Origin: Xiheibacterium sp038325765
GTDB lineage: Bacteria; Myxococcota_A; Polyangia; Nannocystales; Nannocystaceae
Reading direction: 5' to 3'
Length of the DNA: 64,000 bases
Assembly (NCBI GenBank): GCA_038325765.1
Contig: JBBQJI010000007.1
Span: forward strand, 98,721-162,720
The stretch's first letter is position 1. Each line of letters begins with the position of its first letter. The notes under the pieces were generated by a model, which worked only from the letters and a program-made list of their open reading frames with translations, was not told the origin of the DNA and did no database searches. This document shows positions 27,690 to 36,110 of the stretch, in pieces. Made by a program: the position numbers and the translations under genes.

Positions 27690-27994
27690 GCGATCGTTTT
27701 CGTGGCGTCGTCGCGACTGTCCAACGCGCGCTGCAGGTGGGCGCGATCGGGTTGGTCCGTGGCTATCAGCTGATCGTCTCGCCGTGGCTGACCCCGAAGT
27801 GCCGCTTCCATCCCAGCTGCTCGCACTACGCGTGCGAGGCCCTGCAACAGCACGGGCTGCTTCGCGGTATCTGGCTGACCGTGCGCCGCCTCGGGCGATG
27901 TCATCCCTTTGGTGCCGGCGGCTTCGACCCGGTCCCTCCGGCGTGCGGGCATCGAGCCCTCGAGTCCGCCACGCCCACCCGGAGCTGTCCATGA
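27686..27994 (+). CDS. yidD: YidD membrane protein insertion efficiency factor
   Basis: 102 residues. The signature is Y-Q-L-I-V-S-P-W-L-T-P-K-C-R-F-H-P-S-C-S-H-Y followed by A-L-Q-Q-H-G and R-L-G-R-C-H-P-F-G-A-G-G. It is a small amphipathic membrane-associated protein that helps YidC. It overlaps rnpA and yidC by four bases each (ATGA), so the three are translationally coupled. Confidence 0.95.
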   Translation: MSDRFRGVVATVQRALQVGAIGLVRGYQLIVSPWLTPKCRFHPSCSHYACEALQQHGLLRGIWLTVRRLGRCHPFGAGGFDPVPPACGHRALESATPTRSCP

Positions 27995-29625
27995 GCTTCC
28001 AATCCCGAACCATGATCGCCCTGGCGCTGTGCGCCATCATCTTCGTCGCCTTCGACTGGTTCGCGCCCAAGCCCGCCGAGCCGCTGCTCGAGGACACGGC
28101 CGCGGTCAACGCCGAGTCCGTGGCCGAGGATCCCGATGCCGAGCTGCCGACGCCGCAGCCCGACGTGCCCTCGACCGAGGAGTCCGAGGTCCCCGTCGGC
28201 AACATCGCCGCAGTCGATCGCGAACTCCGCAACGACGTCGTCGCGCTGCGTCTGAGCAACCGCTCGCCGGCCCGCGGCGGAATCCTCGCGGGGATCGAGC
28301 TGCTCTCGGCCCAGTTCAGCGGCCAGATCACCGCCACCGACAGCCTCAAGCTCGCCGGCGCACCCACGCTCGAGATCAGCTTCGCCGACGCGGCGAGCGA
28401 CGTGAAGATCCCGAAGAACGCCTCGTTCGAGCTACGCGACGACGGCCCGCGCCACGTCGAGCTCGGCTACCGCGGCAGCGACGTCGAGGTCACCGAGCGC
28501 TTCGAGTTGCTCGAGGGCTATCAGGCCAAGCTCGTGGTGAGCGTCACCAACCGCGGCCAGATGGCGCAGGATCACCGCCTGCACGTATCGACGCGCGTCG
28601 GCGTCACCGACAGCCAGTACGATGTCAGCCGCGGCCTGTGCAACACGGTCGTCGACGGCCTCGACTTCGAGGATGCATCCGACGTCGAAGACGGCCCCAT
28701 CAACTACACCGGCCCGGTGCAGTGGTCGGGTGCCGACAACAAGTACTTCGGCCTGTTCATGGTGCCGAGCCAGCCGGCGGCCGACTGCGAGATCAGCCTG
28801 GGCGAGGGCAACTTCGTGGTCACCCGGCTGTCGGGCGGCGTCGTCACGCTGCAGCCCGGGGAGAGCCATAGCTACGAGTACGGCATCTTCGTCGGTCCCA
28901 AAGAACTCGCGCGGCTGCGTGACTTCGACGTGGTCAGCGCGCCGGATCTCACCCTCGAGAAGGCGATCAACTGGGGCTTCTTCGGCGGCCTGTCGGAGTG
29001 GCTCGGTCGTCTGCTGCTCGGGATGCTGCGGTGGTTCTACGGCGTCACCTACAGCTGGGGCATCTCGATCGTGCTGTTGACGTTCGTCGTCAAGCTCGCG
29101 ACCTTGCCGTTGACCCTCAAGCAGATGAACTCGATGAAGCGGATGCGCGAGATCCAGCCCGAGATGGCGAAGATCAAGGCGAAGTACTCCGACGATCGGG
29201 TCAAGCAGGGCCAGGAGATGCAGGCGCTCTTCCAGCGCTCGGGCGTGAACCCCTTGGCCGGTTGCCTGCCGACGCTGGTGCAGCTGCCGATCTGGTTCGC
29301 GCTATACTCGATGTTGTCGGCCGCCGTCGAGCTGGTGCACCAGACCTTCTTGTGGCTTCCCGATCTCACCCAGCAAGATCCCTACTTCTTGCTGCCGCTG
29401 TCGCTCGGCGCACTCATGGTGGTCCAGAACCGCATGATGCCGAACACCATGGACGAGGCGCAGGCCAAGATGATGCGGTGGCTGATGCCCATCATGTTCA
29501 CCCTGTTCATGCTGTTTTTGCCATCGGGTCTGGCGGTCTATATCTTCGCGAACATCGTGCTCTCGATCATCCAGACGCTGATCCAGGTCGGCATCGGCAA
29601 GAAGCCGGCGGAGACGCCGGCGTGA
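27991..29625 (+). CDS. yidC: Membrane protein insertase YidC
   Basis: 544 residues. An N-terminal TM helix (about 7-22) is followed by an acidic linker and a large periplasmic beta domain (about 65-320). The conserved 60KD_IMP core follows with about five TM helices: W-L-G-R-L-L-L-G-M-L-R-W-F-Y, L-P-L-T-L-K-Q-M-N-S-M-K-R-M, N-P-L-A-G-C-L-P-T-L-V-Q-L-P. This is the Gram-negative form. It inserts and folds inner-membrane proteins alone or with Sec. Confidence 0.96.
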   Translation: MSFQSRTMIALALCAIIFVAFDWFAPKPAEPLLEDTAAVNAESVAEDPDAELPTPQPDVPSTEESEVPVGNIAAVDRELRNDVVALRLSNRSPARGGILAGIELLSAQFSGQITATDSLKLAGAPTLEISFADAASDVKIPKNASFELRDDGPRHVELGYRGSDVEVTERFELLEGYQAKLVVSVTNRGQMAQDHRLHVSTRVGVTDSQYDVSRGLCNTVVDGLDFEDASDVEDGPINYTGPVQWSGADNKYFGLFMVPSQPAADCEISLGEGNFVVTRLSGGVVTLQPGESHSYEYGIFVGPKELARLRDFDVVSAPDLTLEKAINWGFFGGLSEWLGRLLLGMLRWFYGVTYSWGISIVLLTFVVKLATLPLTLKQMNSMKRMREIQPEMAKIKAKYSDDRVKQGQEMQALFQRSGVNPLAGCLPTLVQLPIWFALYSMLSAAVELVHQTFLWLPDLTQQDPYFLLPLSLGALMVVQNRMMPNTMDEAQAKMMRWLMPIMFTLFMLFLPSGLAVYIFANIVLSIIQTLIQVGIGKKPAETPA

Positions 29626-29715
29626 TCGCGGCACGCATCGAGTTCTTGCGCGACGCATGCGGGGCCCTTGGCCTCGGCGGCGCGCAGTCCGTCTGACGAC
29701 GGCGGGAGGCGAGCA

Positions 29716-30285
29716 ATGTCCGAAACACCCATCTCGAGCACCAAGGGCACATCAGGCGACGGCGACCGGCCGGTGACGGCGGCGGACCGCGAGGGCTTCG
29801 CCGACGCGGTGCCGATCGTGCGCTCGTTCCTCGAGAGCGTGCTGGGTCTGCTGGGCATCGAGGTCGAGGTCGACATCGACATCGAAGAAGATGGTCTGCA
29901 CTGCGACCTCAACACCTCGGCCGACGATGGCGGGCTGCTCATCGGTCGCCATGGGGCCACGCTCGACGCGCTGCAGTACCTGACCTTGCGGGTGCTCCAG
30001 GCCGAGGGCGTCGAGCGGATGCGCATCACCCTCGATGTCGCCGGCTACCGCACCCGCCGCGAGAAGACCCTGCGGCAGCTCGCGCAGAATGCCGCCGCCA
30101 AGGTCCTCGACACCGGCGAGGCCTATCACTTCGAGCCGATGAGCGCGATGGAGCGACGGGTCGTGCACATGACGATCCTCGGCGTCGAGGGGCTCGGCAC
30201 CGAGTCCGAGGGCGAGGGTAGGCGCCGGCACGTCGTGGTGTTCCGCGAGCGTGGGGACCGTGCGCCCCGTGACTCGCACGACTGA
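29716..30285 (+). CDS. jag: KH-R3H RNA-binding protein (Jag/KhpB family)
   Basis: 189 residues. A type II KH domain carries G-L-L-I-G-R-H-G-A-T-L-D-A-L-Q-Y-L (about 75-92). It is followed by an R3H domain with Y-R-T-R-R-E-K-T-L and E-P-M-S-A-M-E-R-R-V-V-H. The N-terminal Jag_N domain seen in many homologues is absent, replaced by a short polar tail. It is located after yidC as in most bacteria. It binds RNA and affects envelope growth in some species. Confidence 0.9.
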   Translation: MSETPISSTKGTSGDGDRPVTAADREGFADAVPIVRSFLESVLGLLGIEVEVDIDIEEDGLHCDLNTSADDGGLLIGRHGATLDALQYLTLRVLQAEGVERMRITLDVAGYRTRREKTLRQLAQNAAAKVLDTGEAYHFEPMSAMERRVVHMTILGVEGLGTESEGEGRRRHVVVFRERGDRAPRDSHD

Positions 30286-30291
30286 GCCACG

Positions 30292-31632
30292 GTGAACGGG
30301 CGGTCGACGATCGAGCGGTCGACGATCGAGCGGTCGACGATCGTCGGCATCGCGACGGGCACGCCCGATGGCGGCGTCGCCATCGTCCGGATCTCCGGGC
30401 CGCGGGCACAGGCGATCGCGTCTTCGATGGGGACGGGGAGGCTGCCGCCGCGTGGCCTGGTGCGACGGCCGCTTCACGTGGGCGACGGGCGCGAGGATGC
30501 GCTGGTGGTGATGATGCCACAGCCGGCGTCGTTCACCGGCGAAGACGTCGTGGAGCTCCACGTCCACGCCGGGTTGCGCAATGTGCAGCGGGTGGTCGCG
30601 CAGTGCGTGGCGGCGGGTTGCGTGGCAGCGGGGCCCGGCGACTTCTCGCGTCGCGCGTTCGAGAACGGACGCATGTCGCTCGATCAGGCTGAGGGGATCG
30701 CGGCGCTCATCGGCGCCGAGACCGACGCCGCCCTCGAGCAGGCGCGGCGGCTCGTGGCCGGTGAGCTCGGGCGCGACGTCGATGCGCTGTGCGAGCGGAT
30801 CGCCGAGCTGCGGGCGGAGCTCGAGGCCGGACTCGACTTCCCCGACGACGTCGAGGGGATCGGGGCAGCGGGCGCCGAGGGGCCGCCGCAATGGGTTGCG
30901 GAGCTCGAGGCCATCGCTGGGGTGCTCCGCGACTGGCGCTCGCGCTACGACGCGGGGGCACGGGCGCGCGCGCGACCGCGGGTGGTGCTCGCCGGCCCGC
31001 CCAACGCGGGCAAGAGCTCGCTTTTCAACGCGCTCGTCGGCCATGCGCGGACGATCGTGTCGTCGCAGCCAGGTACGACGCGAGACTACGTCGAGGCCGA
31101 ACTCGCGCTCGGTGATCATGCGTGCGTGCTGGTCGACACCGCGGGACTGCGCGAGGTGACGGATGTTGCCGAGCGCGCGGGGATCGAGCGGTCGCACGAT
31201 CAGATCGAGGGCGCCGATCTGGTGCTGTGGCTCGAGGCGTCCGATGCCGGGCCCGCGTCGTTACCGACGGTCGCGTTCGATGTGCAGTGCGTGGAGACCA
31301 AGCGTGATCTCGGCGCGGCGCGACCGACGTGGCGCGGCGTGTCGTCGAGCGATCCGGACGCAGTGGAGGCGCTGCGTCGTTGGCTGCGGGTGCGCTTGGT
31401 GGGCGAGGCGGGCGCGGGTTGGATCGGGCTGCTGCGCCACCGCGGCCGCACCGAGGCTGCGCTGTCGGAGCTCGATGCGGCGCGTGGCTGCGCGCGCTCG
31501 CCCGAGTTGGCCGCGTTCCACCTCGGCGCCGCGCACGACCGGCTGGCGGAGATCCGCGGGCGGACGGCGCTCGGGCCGGTCGGCGAGGATGTGATGCGTC
31601 GAGTCTTCGAGCGCTTCTGCATCGGGAAGTGA
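30292..31632 (+). CDS. mnmE: tRNA modification GTPase MnmE
   Basis: 446 residues from GTG 30292. The folate-binding N-domain begins S-T-I-V-G-I-A-T-G. The G domain (about 225-370) has G-P-P-N-A-G-K-S-S, D-T-A-G-L-R and an alternative G4 T-K-R-D. The C-terminal F-C-I-G-K carries the catalytic cysteine. With MnmG (not seen here) it modifies U34 of tRNA. A 15-bp repeat places three copies of R-S-T-I at the very N-terminus, just before the conserved fold. It lies six bases after jag. Confidence 0.95.
   Translation: MNGRSTIERSTIERSTIVGIATGTPDGGVAIVRISGPRAQAIASSMGTGRLPPRGLVRRPLHVGDGREDALVVMMPQPASFTGEDVVELHVHAGLRNVQRVVAQCVAAGCVAAGPGDFSRRAFENGRMSLDQAEGIAALIGAETDAALEQARRLVAGELGRDVDALCERIAELRAELEAGLDFPDDVEGIGAAGAEGPPQWVAELEAIAGVLRDWRSRYDAGARARARPRVVLAGPPNAGKSSLFNALVGHARTIVSSQPGTTRDYVEAELALGDHACVLVDTAGLREVTDVAERAGIERSHDQIEGADLVLWLEASDAGPASLPTVAFDVQCVETKRDLGAARPTWRGVSSSDPDAVEALRRWLRVRLVGEAGAGWIGLLRHRGRTEAALSELDAARGCARSPELAAFHLGAAHDRLAEIRGRTALGPVGEDVMRRVFERFCIGK
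30301..30345. repeat. 15-bp tandem repeat at the start of mnmE
   Basis: CGGTCGACGATCGAG at 30301-30315 and 30316-30330, and CGGTCGACGATCGTC at 30331-30345. It encodes R-S-T-I-E twice, then R-S-T-I-V, where the last copy belongs to the conserved N-terminus. It looks like a recent local duplication of the start region. Confidence 0.9.
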
Positions 31633-31640
31633 TGCGGCGC

Positions 31641-32351
31641 TCACTCGCGCAGTCGCTCGAGCAGCGGTGTGAGCAGGCAGCGTGAGGGCGCGGCGCGGTG
31701 GGGCAAGGTACCGAGGTGGGCCACCGCGCGGGCCGCCACGATTACGCGGGCGTTGAGCGGCACCGAGGCGTCGGGGGGATCGACCTCGCTGAGGTAGAAG
31801 CCGCGTGGCTCGATGCCGAGGGCGCGCAGCCCATCGATGGTGCACAACGTGTGGTTGATGGTGCCGAGGCCGGCGCGGGCGACGACGATCACGTCGGTGG
31901 CGAGGGATGCGATCCATGGTGGTTGCCAGGTGCCGCCGGGCATCGGCACCCACAAGCCGCCAGCGCCCTCGATCAGGATGACGTCGGATGGGTGCCCCGC
32001 GATCGTGCGCTCTAGAAGCGCCAGGCTGCGTGCCACGGCCGTGGCATCGCCGGGCGCGTTCGCCAAGAATGGAGCCGGATCGTCGGCGAGGCCCGGCGCG
32101 ATCGGGATCGCGTAGTCGAAGGCCACGAGGTCGACGGTGGTGAGCCCTGGCCGCGCGGCGGCGGCAACGAGACGATCGGCGTCGGAGGGCTCGTCGGGGT
32201 CGCGGCTCTGCACCGGCTTGTACGGCAACGCGCGCACGCCGATCGCGGTGGCGCGCTCGAGCAGTGCGCACACCAGCGCGGTCTTGCCGACGGCCGTGTC
32301 GGTTCCGACGAAGTAGACGCGTGGAGGCGCGCTCTGTGGAGTGGTGCTCAT
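31641..32351 (-). CDS. bioD: ATP-dependent dethiobiotin synthetase
   Basis: 236 residues. V-G-T-D-T-A-V-G-K-T-A is the Walker A form typical of BioD, followed by Y-K-P-V-Q-S, E-G-A-G-G-L-W-V-P and G-T-I-N-H-T-L-C-T-I. It closes the ureido ring of dethiobiotin. Its start overlaps the bioF stop (ATGA), so the two are coupled. Other biotin genes (bioA, bioB) are not in the window. Confidence 0.93.
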   Translation of the reverse strand: MSTTPQSAPPRVYFVGTDTAVGKTALVCALLERATAIGVRALPYKPVQSRDPDEPSDADRLVAAAARPGLTTVDLVAFDYAIPIAPGLADDPAPFLANAPGDATAVARSLALLERTIAGHPSDVILIEGAGGLWVPMPGGTWQPPWIASLATDVIVVARAGLGTINHTLCTIDGLRALGIEPRGFYLSEVDPPDASVPLNARVIVAARAVAHLGTLPHRAAPSRCLLTPLLERLRE

Positions 32352-33532
32352 GGGATGGCTCTGAATCCGGCGCCGCGATCGACGACGAGTGGAAGGCTTG
32401 CGCGATCGAGGAGCTCGATCAGCGCGTCGGCGAACGCGTTGATGGTCGCGATGTCGTGACCTGCACCCACGGTGACGCGCAGTCGTGCGGTGCCGACCGG
32501 CACGGTGGGGGGACGGATGGGTTGTACGTGCCAGCCTCGCTCGAAGAGCGCGCCGGCGATCGAGAGCGCCGCATGGTTGTCGCCGATGACGATCGGGAAG
32601 ATCGGCGACGGTGCGTGATCGAGGCCGAGTCGGCGGGCGAGATGATGGGCGGCGCGCCACAGCCGGGCGCGACGTAGATCGCCATCATCGCCGCGCACAC
32701 GATCGACCGCGGCGGCGAGCTGGGCCACCACGGTGGGGCTGGTGCCGGTCGAGAACACGAAGCTGCGCGCACGCGACCGGATCCACGCGCAGACCGGTGC
32801 GCTGGCGCCGACGAACGCACCCGCGCAACCGAAGGCCTTGCCGAGCGGCGCGACCACGACGGTGGGCACGATGCCGTGGCGCGCGAGCAGTCCCTGTCCG
32901 CCTTGGTGCAGGCCGATCGCGTGGGCTTCATCGACGTAGAGCGCCCCGCCGCGCGCGAGGTGCCGACGCAGCGCGTCGAGATCGACCAGATCGCCGTCCA
33001 TCGAGAACGTCGACTCGGTGATCCACCACAGCGTCGCGTCGGCTTCGGGCAGTGCGAGGTCGTCGGGCGCGGTGCGGTGCGCGAGCACACGGATGGACGC
33101 GCGCGCGAGGCGGAGTCCGTCGATGAGCGAGGCGTGGTTGAGTGCATCGCTCGCGACGATGTCGCGTCGCTCGACGAGGGCGGGGAGCACACCGACGTTG
33201 AGTTGGTAGCCGCTGGGGAACAGCACCGCGTCGTCGGTGCCAGCGATCGCGGCGAGAGATCGCTCGAGCGCGCGATGTTCGGCGAGATCACCACACACCA
33301 GTCGTGAGCCGCCGGCACCGGCGACACCGGTCGCGGGCAGGCGCGCGTCGGCGAGATCGAGGTAGTCGTTGGAGCACAGCCCGACGACGGGGCGGCCGTC
33401 GAGTCGGTAGCGAACACCTTCGCGCTCCGATATCGGCGGGGCCCGCCGCGAGAGGCCGGCCTCGTCGAGGTGCGCGAGACCGGCGGCGATGCGGCGCTCG
33501 AAGGTTCCCAAGTCCGCCGAAGAGTACGGCAC
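32348..33532 (-). CDS. bioF: 8-amino-7-oxononanoate synthase
   Basis: 394 residues. The pattern is fold-type I alpha-oxoamine synthase: C-S-N-D-Y-L-D-L-A, F-P-S-G-Y-Q-L-N-V-G, S-D-A-L-N-H-A-S-L-I-D-G, Y-V-D-E-A-H-A-I-G, and PLP lysine in P-L-G-K-A-F-G near 230. It condenses pimeloyl-ACP with alanine. GTG 33532 gives the expected N-terminus. The longer upstream frame is antisense to rsmG and is not coding. It is divergent from rsmG with very little space. Confidence 0.93.
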   Translation of the reverse strand: MPYSSADLGTFERRIAAGLAHLDEAGLSRRAPPISEREGVRYRLDGRPVVGLCSNDYLDLADARLPATGVAGAGGSRLVCGDLAEHRALERSLAAIAGTDDAVLFPSGYQLNVGVLPALVERRDIVASDALNHASLIDGLRLARASIRVLAHRTAPDDLALPEADATLWWITESTFSMDGDLVDLDALRRHLARGGALYVDEAHAIGLHQGGQGLLARHGIVPTVVVAPLGKAFGCAGAFVGASAPVCAWIRSRARSFVFSTGTSPTVVAQLAAAVDRVRGDDGDLRRARLWRAAHHLARRLGLDHAPSPIFPIVIGDNHAALSIAGALFERGWHVQPIRPPTVPVGTARLRVTVGAGHDIATINAFADALIELLDRASLPLVVDRGAGFRAIP

Positions 33533-33556
33533 CGCGTGGCGGTCGTGGCATCCTCG

Positions 33557-34204
33557 GTGGCCGTGCGCGCACAGCTCGAAGCGATCGCAGAACGGCTCGG
33601 CGTCGAACTCGCACCGGCGGCGGTCGACCGCCTCATGATCCTGCGCGGTCTGTGGCTGTCGCAGGGCCGGGCGATCAATCTCAGCGGCGCGAGCACCGAC
33701 GCTGGCCTGCTCGAGCACCTCGGCGATGGCCTCGCCGCATGGGCGTGTGCGTCGATTGCGCGGACGTTGGAAGGCGACGCTCGGTGGCTCGACGTGGGCT
33801 CGGGTGGCGGGTTTCCCGCGCTCGTGATCGCGGCCGTGGCGCCGGTGCAGCTCGTGCTGGTCGAACCGCGGCACCGGCGGGCGGCGTTTCTCGAGTTTGC
33901 CCTCGCGTCCATTGGGCATAAGTCCCCCGTGGTGAGGGGGAGGCTGGGCGATACCACGTGGTGCAGATACTGTCTCGAACAGGGGATATCGGCGGATAAT
34001 CCATCGTTCGCGATCGCGTCGTCGCGTGCGGTTTTCTCCCCAGAAATTTGGCTCGAGCTTGGGGACAAGTTGGTGATGCACGGGGGATTGGTGATCGCGC
34101 ACCTGCGGCCCGAGCAGGACTCCGTGGCAGATCGGGCGCCAGCGCTCATCGTCGACTGGAATCGCTCGCGGATCGCGGGTTTCGTCCGGCCGGCGTCGGT
34201 TTAA
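33557..34204 (+). CDS. rsmG: 16S rRNA (guanine-527-N7)-methyltransferase
   Basis: About 215 residues. W-L-D-V-G-S-G-G-G-F-P-A-L is the RsmG SAM-binding loop, preceded by I-N-L-S-G and followed by V-E-P-R-H-R-R-A-A-F-L. The C-terminal half is less typical. Starts at 33536, 33557 and 33563 (all GTG) are possible; I chose 33557 because 33536 would leave three bases between divergent start codons of rsmG and bioF. In most bacteria rsmG is followed by parA-parB; here a parS cluster follows instead. Confidence 0.88.
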   Translation: MAVRAQLEAIAERLGVELAPAAVDRLMILRGLWLSQGRAINLSGASTDAGLLEHLGDGLAAWACASIARTLEGDARWLDVGSGGGFPALVIAAVAPVQLVLVEPRHRRAAFLEFALASIGHKSPVVRGRLGDTTWCRYCLEQGISADNPSFAIASSRAVFSPEIWLELGDKLVMHGGLVIAHLRPEQDSVADRAPALIVDWNRSRIAGFVRPASV

Positions 34205-34210
34205 GTGCTG

Positions 34211-34226
34211 TGTTCCACGTGGAACA
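34211..34226. promoter_or_regulatory. parS: parS site 1
   Basis: TGTTCCACGTGGAACA, a perfect 16-bp palindrome, seven bases after the rsmG stop. It differs from the Bacillus consensus TGTTTCACGTGAAACA only by one symmetric change and matches the form used by myxobacterial ParB. Confidence 0.93.
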
Positions 34227-34487
34227 CGGGGGTCTGTAAAAGACCGAGGGCGCCATCGCGGGGTCGACGGCGCGGTTCTGAATGGAGCCGAGCGGATGTG
34301 GCGGCCTCGCTGTGGCCGTCCTCCGTGCCTCTGTCTGCGGGCCGGTGCTGCCCCAAAGGAGTCTCCCGTCAGGCGCCACAAGCGCTCGGCGACCGGCGCC
34401 CACGCCGGCGAGCTGCCGTGGATGGGCCCTGGTCCTGCCATTGGGAGGCTCACTGCGCCTCGCCTTCGGCGGTTCGAACCGGGGGGA

Positions 34488-34503
34488 TGTTCCACGTGGA
34501 ACA
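34488..34503. promoter_or_regulatory. parS: parS site 2
   Basis: TGTTCCACGTGGAACA inside a longer perfect palindrome GATGTTCCACGTGGAACATC (34486-34505). Confidence 0.93.
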
Positions 34504-34541
34504 TCGGAGCGTGTCCCGGGCCTCCCGGCTCCGCCGCTCGG

Positions 34542-34557
34542 TGTTCCACGTGGAACA
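34542..34557. promoter_or_regulatory. parS: parS site 3
   Basis: TGTTCCACGTGGAACA, 38 bases after site 2. Confidence 0.93.
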
Positions 34558-34715
34558 AGTCCGCGCCCACCGCTGCACGCTCGGGGCCGCTGGGGGTCGC
34601 ACAGAGGCTGGGATTCTAATCCCCGTCCCGCCGAGGCCGGGGGCAAGGACGGTGGGTGAGACCCTCGGGCCAGACGCCAACCACAGCCCCAGGGGGACGC
34701 GGAGGGCGCTACCCG

Positions 34716-35855
34716 TCAGCCTGCCGCCCCATCATGTGTTCCACGTGGAACACCAGCCGCGGAGCACTCCTCGAGATGCCGCTCGATCTCCTCGACCGGG
34801 ACGTCGGAGATCCCCCGCGCCTCCTCGAGCAGCGCCATGCCGTTCTCCACGTCCCCCCGGCGGCAGGCGATCCACCCCTTGGTGTCGACGTAGTTGCCGT
34901 TGCCCGGGTCGTCCGCGAGCGCGGCGTCCACCAGTTGGTCCGCCCGGTCTAGATCTCGCCCGGCCAGCGCGAGCCCGTACGCGACCGCGTTACTGATCGC
35001 CGGATCTCCCGGCGCGATCTCGAGCGCCCGCTCCAAGGCAGCGAGCGCCTCGTCCTGGCGGTCCAGTTCGAGCAGCCGGAAGCCGAGGAACTCATGGTAC
35101 TGCGGCCGCCCATCCGGCCGCGCGGCGATCTGAACGATCTCGTTGGCGGCGAGGGTGAGCACGATGACGACGGACACCCGCAGCCAACCCCGCTGGGATC
35201 CGGCCCAAAGCGCGAGGCACCCGAGGGCGAAGCCACCGACGTGTCCGGCCTGGGCGATCACCGGGACGATCGCACCGACGACGAACAGCACGACCAGCGT
35301 GACCCCGAGCCCGATCGGCGAGACGGCCGCGAGCTTCTCGCGGGTGGCGGCGTCGCCGAGCACCCGTCCGACGAGCAGCGCCCCGGCGAGACCAAGGACA
35401 CCGGCTGACGCACCGACGACGACCGGTGCCTCCGCCCACACCAGAGAGCCAAGACAGCCGGCGAGGCTGCTGCCGAAGAACAGTGCCGCGGTCCGCGCCG
35501 CGCCCCACGTCCGCTCCGCCCACTCTCCCACCGACCACAGGCTCCAAATGTTCAGTGCCAGGTGGATCCAGCTGCCGTGGAGCAGCCCGGTGGTGACCAG
35601 GCGCCACCACTCGCCGTCGACCCAGACCCGCGCCAGGGCGAGGGCGCCGAAGCCCTCCATCGTGGTACGGCAGCTCCCCAGCCCGTACAACGACTCGAGG
35701 GCGATCCGCCCGGGGTGCCCGCTGGTCCACGCGCAGGTGCCCACCATGGCCAGAAACGCCGCGACGCACACCACCGTGATCGCTGCGGTGACCCACGCCG
35801 CCCGCGCCCGGACGCGCCAGGGCAGGGGGGCCACATCCGGAACCGGGGTTGCCAC
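34716..35855 (-). CDS. Rhomboid-family intramembrane serine protease with TPR tail
   Basis: 379 residues from GTG 35855. At least six TM helices. The rhomboid core shows a loop with W-W-R-L-V-T-T-G-L-L-H-G-S-W-I-H-L-A-L-N, the catalytic serine in V-G-A-S-A-G-V-L-G near 148, and the catalytic histidine in Q-A-G-H-V-G-G near 202. After the last helix, residues about 270-360 form TPR-like helices (A-L-A-A-L-E-R-A-L-E-I-A-P-G-D). It cleaves membrane protein segments; the substrate is unknown. Its final codons contain parS site 4. Confidence 0.88.
   Translation of the reverse strand: MATPVPDVAPLPWRVRARAAWVTAAITVVCVAAFLAMVGTCAWTSGHPGRIALESLYGLGSCRTTMEGFGALALARVWVDGEWWRLVTTGLLHGSWIHLALNIWSLWSVGEWAERTWGAARTAALFFGSSLAGCLGSLVWAEAPVVVGASAGVLGLAGALLVGRVLGDAATREKLAAVSPIGLGVTLVVLFVVGAIVPVIAQAGHVGGFALGCLALWAGSQRGWLRVSVVIVLTLAANEIVQIAARPDGRPQYHEFLGFRLLELDRQDEALAALERALEIAPGDPAISNAVAYGLALAGRDLDRADQLVDAALADDPGNGNYVDTKGWIACRRGDVENGMALLEEARGISDVPVEEIERHLEECSAAGVPRGTHDGAAG
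34737..34752. promoter_or_regulatory. parS: parS site 4, within the rhomboid gene
   Basis: TGTTCCACGTGGAACA overlaps the last codons of the leftward rhomboid gene, encoding V-P-R-G-T near its C-terminus. Confidence 0.93.
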
Positions 35856-36110
35856 GCGGGCACGATAGTCGATTCCTCCGCCGACCCGCCACCGCGCGCT
35901 CGCATGGACCCCGGTCCCGCAACCCCGCGTGGCCAACCGCAGTGGCCAAGAGATCGAATCGCTTGGCGCCGTGACCGCTGAACCACGCTTGCCGTCGTCG
36001 GTCGCCGGTTGCTATCGTCGCGCGTCGTTTCGGAGCCTGTGCCCCCGCACGCCGCTCCCGACGCCTGATGCACCGACGGGAGTCTGCGCCACCGCGCCCC
36101 CGGAGAACCG

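Larger units (their letters stand above)
34205..34715. other. Non-coding parS-bearing region, 511 bp
   Basis: The stretch holds three perfect parS palindromes, and a fourth lies just beyond it in the rhomboid gene. ORFs here have poor codon bias and read as arginine/proline-rich nonsense. No parA or parB remnant is visible in any frame. The region would be the partition centromere. Confidence 0.8.

Noticed and set aside
33536..33556. Earliest GTG start for rsmG
   Set aside because: It would leave three bases between the divergent start codons of rsmG and bioF; later GTG codons at 33557 or 33563 are more plausible, though this is not proven.
34600..34630. tRNA-like TTCTAATCC motif in the parS region
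   Set aside because: It resembles a T arm, but no acceptor, D or anticodon arms can be built around it.
34205..34752. CRISPR-like interpretation of the repeated GTTCCACGTGGAAC
   Set aside because: Spacing is irregular (38 to 261 bases between copies), the repeat is a perfect 16-bp palindrome matching parS, and no cas genes are present.
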